NCBI GenBank assembly: GCA_946482165.1
Contig: CAMLQS010000340.1
Coordinates: forward strand, 1 to 5,528
Direction: 5' to 3'
DNA from: an uncultured Verrucomicrobiota bacterium
GTDB taxonomy: Bacteria > Verrucomicrobiota > Verrucomicrobiae > Opitutales > Opitutaceae
Length of the DNA: 5,528 nt
In this document: one piece after another, positions 1 through 5,528 of the stretch
Layout of the letters: every line of letters starts with the position of its first letter
Numbering within the stretch: the stretch's first letter is position 1
The notes under the pieces: generated by a model
What the model saw: the letters and a program-made list of their open reading frames with translations, nothing else
The model's database searches: none
What the model was told of the DNA's origin: nothing
Position numbers and translations under genes: made by a program

Positions 1-26
1 TTAGCGATCCTTAGCGTATCTTAGCG
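1..26. repeat. TTAGCG tandem motif with 10-bp period (three copies)
   Basis: TTAGCG occurs at 1-6, 11-16 and 21-26, each separated by four variable bases, so the motif recurs once per helical turn. The last two copies are preceded by C (CTTAGCG). On the other strand it reads CGCTAAG-type units. I recall similar short-period GCTAAG/CTTNGCG arrays in intergenic DNA of environmental bacteria, but that is memory, not a search. The array touches the window edge, so its true length is unknown. Confidence 0.6.
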
Positions 27-40
27 GTTTATCCATCTGC

Positions 41-68
41 GGCATTCAGGATAATCGGGGCTGATGCC
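41..68. other. Imperfect hairpin in the leader of the hydrolase gene
   Basis: GGCAT (41-45) and CAG (47-49) pair with CTG (61-63) and ATGCC (64-68), giving eight base pairs with T46 bulged and an 11-nt loop that contains GATAAT (50-55). Only TTTG follows it, so it is not a convincing intrinsic terminator. It could be the end of an upstream transcript or a leader structure. No function is assigned. Confidence 0.35.
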
Positions 69-159
69 TTTGATGAGCCCGGACGACATTCGTCGCACGG
101 CTCGGGTGAAACCGTTGCGGGCCCGCCCGCGCCCCGGGCAAACTCGACGCATCAAGCGC

Positions 160-172
160 GTCGGCGCCCGAC
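160..172 (+). promoter_or_regulatory. Small hairpin directly before the hydrolase start codon; no Shine-Dalgarno
   Basis: GTCGG (160-164), loop CGC, CCGAC (168-172) form a five-pair stem that ends three bases before the ATG at 176. No GGAGG-like sequence is present in the 20 bases before the start. Lack of a Shine-Dalgarno is common in several phyla, Verrucomicrobiota included, so initiation here probably depends on another feature. A regulatory role for the hairpin is only a possibility. Confidence 0.25.
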
Positions 173-175
173 CCC

Positions 176-3100
176 ATGCAAGCCTCGCACCTCCTCCGCC
201 TCGCCTTCGCCCTGCTCCTCGGCGCCTTCGCCATCCGCTCCGCCCGCGCGGTCTCCGTCCCCGACACCTGCTATCTGTTTTCCTACTTCACCAACGAGAC
301 CGGCGGCCTGCGCCTCGCGTGGAGCGCGGACGGCCTGTCCTACGCGCCGCTTAACAACGGCGCCCCCTATCTCGTGCCCGCCGTCGGCGGAGGGCTCATG
401 CGAGACCCCTCGCTCGCTCGCGCCCCCGACGGCACCTTTCACCTCGTGTGGACCACCAGCTGGAGCGGCGCCGTCTTCGGCCACGCCTCCTCAACCGACC
501 TGAAAACCTGGTCTGCGCAGCAAGCCGTTCCCGTGTGGAACGGCCACCCCGACGCCGCCGACGTCGCCTTCACCTGGGCGCCCGAGATCACCTACGACGC
601 AGCCAACTCCCGCTTCCTCATCGTCTGGGCCTCCAACATCGCCGGCAAATTCGCCGACGCCGCGGACGACACCTACAACCCTCGGCTCTACGCGACCACG
701 ACCACCGATTTCGCCACCTTCGCGTCGCCCCGCCTCTTCTTCAATCCCGGCTACGACGTCATCGACGGCACTTTCTTCCAAGACGGTCCGACGTGGTGGA
801 TGTGCTTCAAGGACGAGACCCAATACTTGGTTAACCGGAAATATCTCCAGCTCGCCTCCTCCCCCACTCTCGACGGCACCTATTCCGGCATCACCCCAAG
901 CGGCGCCGGCTTCACCCCGTCGGGCGTCTGGGTCGAAGGTCCCACCGTCGTCAAGGTAGGCGACGCCTGGGTCGTCATCTACGACGCCTACACCTCCGGC
1001 CTCTACCGCGCCTCCAGCTCCACCGATCTCGTCAACTGGACCGACATCACCGGCCAGATCTCCATCCCCTCCGGCGCGCGCCACGGCACCATCATCCAGG
1101 TCCCCGGCTCCGTCATTCAAGCCCTCCTGCCCCCGCCGCCGGAGCCGCCCGTCAACCTGGTCGCCACCGCCGGCCGCACCGAAAACCGGCTCTCTTGGAG
1201 CGCCGCCGCCGACGCCGAGACCTACTCGATCCATCGCGCCACCCAAAGCGGCGGCCCCTACGCGCTCGTCGCCACCGGCGTCACCGGCACGACCGCCTAC
1301 GACGCCGCCCCCGAAGGCGTGACGTATTACTACACCGTCCGCGCGGTCAACGCGACCGCCACGAGCGACGCCTCCAACGAGTCCTCCGCCGCCGCGCTCC
1401 CCGCCGAAGCCCGCGCCCGCCTCCTCTTCGACGAAAACGCCGGCACCCTCGCCGCCGACTCCACCGGCCTCGGTTGGACGGGCACCTTGGTCAACGGCGC
1501 CGGCTGGACCGCCGGCCACTCCGGCGCCGCCGTCGATCTCGACGGCGCCAACGACCACGTCACCCTGCCCGCCGGTCTCGTCGAGGACCTCGGCGCCTTC
1601 ACCCTCTCCGCTTGGGTGCGCCTCGACGCCGTTGCCCAATGGAGCCGCATCTTCGATTTCGGCAGCGGCACCAGCGCCTACATGTTCCTCACCCCGCGCT
1701 CCAGCTCGGGCAAAATCCGCTTCGCGATCTCCACTTCGAGCTACGGCTCCGAACAGGTCATCAACGGCGCCGCCGCCCTCCCCACCGGAGTCTGGACCCA
1801 CGTCGCCGTCACCCTCTCCGGCCGCGTCGGCATCCTCTACGTCGATGGCGTCGAGGTCGGCCGCAACGAAGCCATGAGCCTGCGCCCCCTCTCGCTCGGC
1901 CGCACCACCCAGAACCGGCTCGGCCGCTCCCAGTTCAACGCCGACCCCTACCTCAACGGCAGCATCGACGACTTCCGGCTTTTCGCCGGCGCGCTCGGCC
2001 CCGCCGAGGTCGCCTCGCTCCTCGATGGCCTCTCCGCCCCCAAAAACCTCGTCGCCACCCCCGGCCTCGGCGTCGCTACGCTGACGTGGGACGCCGTCCC
2101 CGGCGCCACCTCCTACACCGTCCTTCGCTCCACCACCCGCGACGGCCCCTACTCCGCCATCGCCTCCGACCTCCCCGACACCGGCTGCCTCGACACCGGC
2201 CTCGCCCGCGACGTTCACTATTTCTACACCGTCGCCGCCGCCGGCCCCTCCGGCCCCGGCCCCTCCTCCGCCGCCACCGGCGTCGTCCTCTCCCACGACG
2301 TCTTCCTCTTCGTCTACTTCCAGGGCAACGGCGAGACCGTCTACGGCGCCGTCAGCGAAGACGGTCGCCGCTTCACCGCCCTGAACGCAGGCGCCACCCT
2401 CTTCACCCCGCCCGCCTGGCCCGGCCAAAACCTCGCCCGCGATCCCTCCGTCCTCTACGCCGAGGGCAAGTTTCACCTCGTCTGGACCAGCGGCTGGACC
2501 GGCGGCGTGTTCGGCTACGCCCACTCGACCGACCTGCTCAACTGGTCCGAGCCACTCCAGATCACCCCCTTCGTCGGCGAACAACCCAAGGTCGTCTGGG
2601 CCCCCGAGCTCTTCCGCGACCCCGTGGCGGGTGACTACAAAATCGTCTTCACCTCCACGCTCTACTCCGAACTCAACGACGGCGACGGCAGCCAGGATCC
2701 GGCCGCCCCCAGCTACGACCAACGCGCCTACGTCGTCACCACCTCGGATTTCTCCACGTTCTCCACCGCCCGCCTGTTCTTCGACCAAAACTTCAGCCTC
2801 ATCGACAGCCACCTCTTCTACGACGACCGCGAGACGGTCGCGAGCGGCGACGACCGCTGGCTCGTCACCATGGTCGTCGCCGGCGGAGGATCCCCCTCCG
2901 TCGGCACCCAAGGCGTCCGCTGGACCTCCACCACCGCCTCCCTCGACAGCCCCGCCATCGCCGCCTCCTGGGACGACATGCGCAACCACTCCACCATCGT
3001 CTCCACCCAGGAAGGCCAGTCCCTCGTCCGCCACGCCGGCAAGTGGCTCCTCTACGTCGACGCCTACACCGCCGGCCACTACTCCCTCTACACCAGCACC

Positions 3101-3877
3101 GACCTAGCGGCGTGGACCAACGAGACCTCCGATCTCGTCATGCCCGTCAGCCACCCGCGCCACGGCACCGTCATCCGCGTGCCCCGCGCCGCCCTCGGTT
3201 CGCACGTCTCGCAAGACCTCGTGCCCGCGGTGTCCGCCACCGCCGGCGACGCCCGCGTCTCCCTCTCCTGGACCGCCGTGTCACATGCCACCGGATACAT
3301 CGTCAAGCGCGCCTCCTCCCCCGCCGGACCCTACTCGGTCGTCGCCTCCGGAGTCGCCGCGACAAGCTACGTCGACACCTCCGCCGTCAACGCCGCCACC
3401 TATCGCTACATCGTCGCCGCCGCCAACGGCGACTACCTCGGCGCCGACTCCCTCCCCGTCTCCGCCACCCCGCGCAGCGGCTACCAAACCTGGAAACTCG
3501 CCCACGGCTTCTCCGAATCGACGCCCGACACCGACGCGCCCGACGGCGACGGCATCCCGCTCCTGCTCAAATACGCCGTGGGAATCGTCCCCGGTTCCCC
3601 CGCGACCTCGCCCGCCCTCGTCACCGCCGACGGCGACGCGCTCTCGCTCCATTTCGACCACCTCAACCCGCCCCCGCTCGACTACGTCGTGGAAGCCTCC
3701 TCCGACCTCCAAAGCTGGACGGCCATCGCCACGCTCGCCGCCGGCTCGTCCACTTGGACCGGCCCCGCCGCCGTCTCCGAGACCGGCTCCGGCGAACTCC
3801 TCGCCACCACCGTCACCGAACCCCTCGCCGACGCCTGGCGCCATTTCCTGCGCCTGCGCGTCGTGCTGCCGCCGTAG
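176..3877 (+). CDS. Secreted double GH43-type glycoside hydrolase with Fn3 and LamG-like domains
   Basis: This is a 1233-residue exported enzyme, probably an arabinofuranosidase or xylosidase acting on plant or algal polysaccharide. Residues 1-25 are a signal peptide (hydrophobic 9-20, ARA before the cleavage point), which supports the ATG at 176. Propeller 1 spans about 30-312 with the GH43 residues D77 (MRDPS), D197 (VIDGTF) and E254 (VEGP), plus WAPE 134-137 and RHGT 302-305. Fn3 domains lie near 322-408, 620-703 and 1014-1098. A LamG-like (concanavalin-type) domain covers about 412-618. Propeller 2 spans about 708-1003 with D756 (ARDPS), D877 (LIDSH) and probable E946 (QEGQS), plus WAPE 808-811 and RHGT 995-998. 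Residues 1100-1233 form a C-terminal module with D/G-rich DGDGI. The two propellers are clearly duplicates: 88-113 and 766-791 agree at 18 of 26 residues. The family call is firm; substrate is not readable. The next gene is convergent, so no operon is visible. Confidence 0.88.
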   Translation: MQASHLLRLAFALLLGAFAIRSARAVSVPDTCYLFSYFTNETGGLRLAWSADGLSYAPLNNGAPYLVPAVGGGLMRDPSLARAPDGTFHLVWTTSWSGAVFGHASSTDLKTWSAQQAVPVWNGHPDAADVAFTWAPEITYDAANSRFLIVWASNIAGKFADAADDTYNPRLYATTTTDFATFASPRLFFNPGYDVIDGTFFQDGPTWWMCFKDETQYLVNRKYLQLASSPTLDGTYSGITPSGAGFTPSGVWVEGPTVVKVGDAWVVIYDAYTSGLYRASSSTDLVNWTDITGQISIPSGARHGTIIQVPGSVIQALLPPPPEPPVNLVATAGRTENRLSWSAAADAETYSIHRATQSGGPYALVATGVTGTTAYDAAPEGVTYYYTVRAVNATATSDASNESSAAALPAEARARLLFDENAGTLAADSTGLGWTGTLVNGAGWTAGHSGAAVDLDGANDHVTLPAGLVEDLGAFTLSAWVRLDAVAQWSRIFDFGSGTSAYMFLTPRSSSGKIRFAISTSSYGSEQVINGAAALPTGVWTHVAVTLSGRVGILYVDGVEVGRNEAMSLRPLSLGRTTQNRLGRSQFNADPYLNGSIDDFRLFAGALGPAEVASLLDGLSAPKNLVATPGLGVATLTWDAVPGATSYTVLRSTTRDGPYSAIASDLPDTGCLDTGLARDVHYFYTVAAAGPSGPGPSSAATGVVLSHDVFLFVYFQGNGETVYGAVSEDGRRFTALNAGATLFTPPAWPGQNLARDPSVLYAEGKFHLVWTSGWTGGVFGYAHSTDLLNWSEPLQITPFVGEQPKVVWAPELFRDPVAGDYKIVFTSTLYSELNDGDGSQDPAAPSYDQRAYVVTTSDFSTFSTARLFFDQNFSLIDSHLFYDDRETVASGDDRWLVTMVVAGGGSPSVGTQGVRWTSTTASLDSPAIAASWDDMRNHSTIVSTQEGQSLVRHAGKWLLYVDAYTAGHYSLYTSTDLAAWTNETSDLVMPVSHPRHGTVIRVPRAALGSHVSQDLVPAVSATAGDARVSLSWTAVSHATGYIVKRASSPAGPYSVVASGVAATSYVDTSAVNAATYRYIVAAANGDYLGADSLPVSATPRSGYQTWKLAHGFSESTPDTDAPDGDGIPLLLKYAVGIVPGSPATSPALVTADGDALSLHFDHLNPPPLDYVVEASSDLQSWTAIATLAAGSSTWTGPAAVSETGSGELLATTVTEPLADAWRHFLRLRVVLPP

Positions 3878-3881
3878 AAGC

Positions 3882-3895
3882 GTCCGCCCGCGGAC
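3882..3895. other. Short GC hairpin five bases after the hydrolase stop
   Basis: GTCCG (3882-3886), loop CCCG, CGGAC (3891-3895) form a five-pair stem. It is followed by AAAAA on the plus strand rather than T residues, so it does not fit a plus-strand intrinsic terminator. An alternative pairing of GCCCG (3886-3890) with CGGGC (3901-3905) competes with it. It may help end or stabilise the hydrolase transcript, but the sequence does not prove this. Confidence 0.3.
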
Positions 3896-3943
3896 AAAAA
3901 CGGGCAAAGCAGTGAAGTAACGGAGATGTTTTCGTCCGGTGGC

Positions 3944-4013
3944 CGCGCGGGTCCCTCCGCGCGTGGTTCGCGGCCCGCCCGCGAACCCAAACCACGGGCG
4001 CAAGGACGCGCCC
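3944..4013. repeat. Cluster of three GC-rich hairpins in the convergent intergenic region
   Basis: Three perfect stems follow one another: CGCGCGG/CCGCGCG (3944-3950 with 3957-3963, 6-nt loop), GGTTCGCG/CGCGAACC (3965-3972 with 3980-3987, 7-nt loop) and GGGCGC/GCGCCC (3996-4001 with 4008-4013, 6-nt loop). GTGGTT (3963-3968) can also pair with AACCAC (3990-3995) as an alternative fold. The spacing between stems is one and eight bases. A TTTT at 4021-4024 lies seven bases after the last stem. The cluster sits between converging genes, where bidirectional transcription end points are expected; it could equally be a REP-like dispersed repeat. Confidence 0.5.
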
Positions 4014-4118
4014 ATCCACCTTTTCGGATTCATAACCCGCTGGTTTCGAGATGCCCTCAAGTTGTTACTTGGCTCTTCGCTGTTTTCAGTGGGTAAAGCC
4101 GAGGGATGGACCGCTAAT

Positions 4119-4140
4119 GCCACGGCTCAAAGAGCGTGGC
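4119..4140. repeat. Local hairpin in the left arm of the inverted-repeat element
   Basis: GCCACG (4119-4124) pairs with CGTGGC (4135-4140) and CTC (4126-4128) with GAG (4132-4134), leaving G4125 bulged and an AAA loop. The matching place in the right arm, 4316-4331, also folds (GCG-GCC, loop ATT, GGC-CGC with a one-base bulge), although the sequences differ. Confidence 0.5.
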
Positions 4141-4184
4141 CAAGAAAGGTGGTTTCGCTACGCGAATGGGGAAGTCGATGCGAC

Positions 4185-4206
4185 GGCCAAAGTCCTCGCT
4201 TTGGTC
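4185..4206. repeat. Inner hairpin of the left arm (eight-pair stem)
   Basis: GGCCAAAG (4185-4192) pairs with CTTTGGTC (4199-4206) across the loop TCCTCG, with one G-T pair. The corresponding right-arm site, 4256-4266, is a shorter hairpin, GGCC-ATT-GGCC. Together with the 4119-4140 pair this means that each arm can fold by itself as well as with the other arm. Confidence 0.5.
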
Positions 4207-4282
4207 GGAACCCGGAATTCTCGTGTTGTCCCCGGATTGGAACGATTTTCGCCGAGGCCATTGGCCGATACATCGACCTCCC

Positions 4283-4303
4283 CAGGCAGGCCTGGCCTGC
4301 CTG
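4283..4303. repeat. 21-base near-perfect palindrome (10-pair arms, one central base)
   Basis: CAGGCAGGCC (4283-4292) and GGCCTGCCTG (4294-4303) are exact reverse complements around T4293. It lies in the right arm of the inverted-repeat element at the edge of the best-conserved block. The left arm has a different small hairpin at that edge, TTCGC-TAC-GCGAA (4154-4166). Such a symmetric site could be a protein-binding or cruciform site or an independent small insertion; the sequence does not say which. Confidence 0.65.
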
Positions 4304-4405
4304 CTATAAGCAGTCGCGGCCATTGGCACGCGGCTTTAGCGGTCAAACACGGCCTTTATTCATCCACCGAAAACAGCGAGGAACCTGTTACGTGGTAGCC
4401 CGGAT

Positions 4406-5528
4406 TCACTCCGCCGCCGCGTCCACCTCCGCCCAGCGCCGCCGTTCGCACTCCGCCTCGGCCGCCGCGATCGCCGCATCCATCTCGGCGCCGTGATGGT
4501 AGCCAAAAGTGTGCCCCATCTCGTGCGTCAGGAACCACGGATTACGATAGGGCCCCATCGCCTCGCGTAGCCCTTGAAACGGCATGCTCATCCAAGGCGT
4601 GTCGCCTCCCACCTGCGCCTTCGCGTTGTGGGTGTTCTGCCGCCAGCCCACCGTCGTCCAGCGCGGCCCGTTCCGTCCGCAGGTCGCGCGATAGGCCGCG
4701 TGCGTTCGCTCCAGTTGCTCCAGATAATTCTCCCCGCGTTGCACCCAAGGCGGAGGCACCCGCACGACGAAGCGCTCCGATTTCATCTCGCGCATGCCCA
4801 GCGCCGGACCGGTGAACCGCTCCTCGCGGCCCCAGGTCCACCGCAGATCCCACACGAAGTGCTGCTCCGGCTGCGACCAGAGCTTCACCTGATCGTCCTC
4901 CAACACGCCCTCCTTCGGCGGCGGCCCGGCGCGCGACCGCATCGTCCCCGAAAAGCCCAGCTTGGACTCGGTCAGATTCACTTCCCTCCCGCCCGCGTCC
5001 AACAGGCCGGGCTCCCAATGCGAATAAAAGCGGCCGTCGTCGCGCCACAACGCGAAGGCCCACGGCACCGGCCGCAAGGCCCCGCCCAACTCCACGAGGG
5101 TGCGAGGCTCCAGCTTCAGGCGCGCCGGCAGCACCACCAGCTCCCGCCCGTCCTCGGCCTTTAGCGTGTAACTGAAAAACGCCTCCCGCCGCCCGACCAC
5201 CACGCGGTGCCCGGGCCGAAAGGGCAGCTCCACGCTCGCGTCGGGAAAATCAAAGCGTGCGACCCCCGACGCGATCCGCGGCGCGCCCGCCGCCGCCGTC
5301 AGCCCCACGTTCGCCGCGCCCGCCGAGACCAGACGCAGCTCCATCGCCTGCGCCGCCACCACCCGTTTCCACACCACCGCGCTCAGCCGCTCCGAGGTCC
5401 CCGCCAACGCCAGCTGCAGCCGATCCCCGCGCGCCACATACAGCGTCGGCCCGCCCTCCCGCGGCCCCCCCCCCCCCCCCCCACCCGCCCACCCCCCCAC
5501 CCCCCCCCCCCGCCCCCCCCCCCCTCCC
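4406..5528 (-). CDS. Zinc metallopeptidase with HExxHxxGxxH motif, N-terminus missing at contig end
   Basis: The frame is open from the contig end to a TGA at 4406-4408. The readable part, about 353 codons from 5465 down, is the C-terminal portion of the protein. The zinc-binding motif HEMGHTFGYHH is encoded at about 4493-4525, with three His ligands and the catalytic Glu, the pattern seen in metzincin-like peptidases. The region before it is a long beta-rich stretch with no domain I recognise. The chain ends only 28 residues after the third His. The only Met there is four residues downstream (HGAEM), so a classical metzincin Met-turn is not evident. A GTG at 5498-5500 can serve as a start but lies inside suspect poly-C sequence, so I treat the gene as 5'-partial. 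Export cannot be judged. It converges on the hydrolase gene and need not be related in function. Confidence 0.7.
   Translation of the reverse strand, partial: GGGGGRGGGVGGWAGGGGGGGPREGGPTLYVARGDRLQLALAGTSERLSAVVWKRVVAAQAMELRLVSAGAANVGLTAAAGAPRIASGVARFDFPDASVELPFRPGHRVVVGRREAFFSYTLKAEDGRELVVLPARLKLEPRTLVELGGALRPVPWAFALWRDDGRFYSHWEPGLLDAGGREVNLTESKLGFSGTMRSRAGPPPKEGVLEDDQVKLWSQPEQHFVWDLRWTWGREERFTGPALGMREMKSERFVVRVPPPWVQRGENYLEQLERTHAAYRATCGRNGPRWTTVGWRQNTHNAKAQVGGDTPWMSMPFQGLREAMGPYRNPWFLTHEMGHTFGYHHGAEMDAAIAAAEAECERRRWAEVDAAAE
5465..5528. other. Poly-C low-complexity contig end, probable sequencing artefact
   Basis: Fifty-eight of the last 64 bases are C, beginning with 18 in a row (5465-5482); the exceptions are scattered single A, G and T bases. 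On the minus strand this is poly-G, the typical no-signal read-through of two-colour sequencing chemistry. The glycine-rich residues it would add to the peptidase should not be trusted. Confidence 0.75.

Larger units (their letters stand above)
4063..4391. mobile_element. MITE-like long inverted-repeat element with TGTTAC direct repeats
   Basis: The arms at 4071-4198 and 4253-4385 are imperfect inverted copies around a 54-base spacer. Aligned blocks are 4071-4093 against 4363-4385 (19 of 23 identical), 4109-4124 against 4329-4344 (14 of 16) and 4167-4198 against 4253-4284 (26 of 32). TGTTAC stands at 4063-4068 and 4386-4391, adjoining the right arm and two bases from the left arm, as expected for a 6-bp target duplication. 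Local GC falls (about half at 4021-4080) compared with the GC-rich genes. No transposase or credible coding frame lies inside, so a mover would have to act in trans. It ends 14 bases before the peptidase stop without breaking the gene. Alternatives are two inverted copies of a dispersed repeat, or a structured RNA. Confidence 0.55.

Noticed and set aside
50..55. GATAAT as a -10 promoter box for the hydrolase gene
   Set aside because: No acceptable -35 box at 16-18 bp (TTATCC at 29-34 would leave 15 bp), and the hexamer lies in a hairpin loop. Too weak to call.
1195..2634. 479-codon plus-strand frame overlapping the hydrolase gene
   Set aside because: The product is almost entirely Arg/Pro/His/Leu, as expected from an out-of-frame reading of GC-rich coding sequence; it lies wholly inside a supported gene.
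491..3079. 862-codon open frame on the minus strand opposite the hydrolase gene
   Set aside because: Its translation is a Gly/Ala/Val/Asp-biased string with no domain, produced by the C-ending codon bias of the plus-strand gene. The plus frame has a signal peptide and clear domains.
3882..3895. Intrinsic terminator directly after the hydrolase stop codon
   Set aside because: The stem is only five pairs and is followed by A residues, not T, on the plus strand.
4025..4408. CGGATTCA 8-bp direct repeat at 4025-4032 and 4401-4408 as target duplication of the element
   Set aside because: The copies lie 38 and 15 bases from the arm ends, asymmetrically, and the second one overlaps the peptidase stop codon. 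TGTTAC at 4063-4068 and 4386-4391 fits the arm ends much better.
3939..4496. Open frames across the intergenic repeats (for example 3939-4496 and 4051-4398 plus, 3281-4123 minus)
   Set aside because: They run through hairpins and both arms of the inverted repeat, overlap real genes, and have no recognisable domain. The shared TENSEEP-like peptide comes from the repeated arms, not from a protein.

Overview
The window looks like one contig from a GC-rich environmental bacterium, most likely of the Verrucomicrobiota, class Opitutae. Three things suggest this. Codon use is strongly C/G-ending. Neither readable gene context shows a Shine-Dalgarno-led start. The large secreted enzyme ends in a module (Asp/Gly-rich 'DGDGI..LLKYA.G..P' segment, then a beta-rich 'YVVEASSDLQSW...FLRLRV' segment) that I associate with secreted proteins of that group. 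The taxonomic call is inference from family knowledge, not a search result.

Layout. Bases 1-175 are a non-coding leader: a 10-bp-period TTAGCG repeat at the very start, a hairpin at 41-68 and a small hairpin just before the start codon. Bases 176-3877 (+) encode a 1233-residue exported multidomain glycoside hydrolase. Its order is signal peptide, GH43-type propeller 1, Fn3, LamG-like domain, Fn3, GH43-type propeller 2, Fn3, C-terminal module. Bases 3878-4405 are a convergent intergenic region of 528 bp in two parts. The first is a run of GC-rich hairpins (3882-4013). The second is a lower-GC, roughly 315-bp imperfect inverted repeat (4071-4385) flanked by TGTTAC direct repeats, which looks like a non-autonomous MITE-like insertion. 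Bases 4406-5528 (-) are the 3' part of a gene for a zinc metallopeptidase with the motif HEMGHTFGYHH. Its N-terminus is lost where the sequence degenerates into poly-C at the contig end (5465-5528).

The two genes converge and share no visible operon. The hydrolase is best read as an extracellular or periplasmic enzyme acting on arabinose- or xylose-containing polysaccharide, with a LamG-like domain as a possible carbohydrate-binding part. Nothing in the window links the peptidase to it. The parts most worth a second look are the double GH43 architecture with both catalytic triads apparently intact, and the intergenic inverted-repeat element, whose two arms keep local hairpins at matching places despite sequence divergence.
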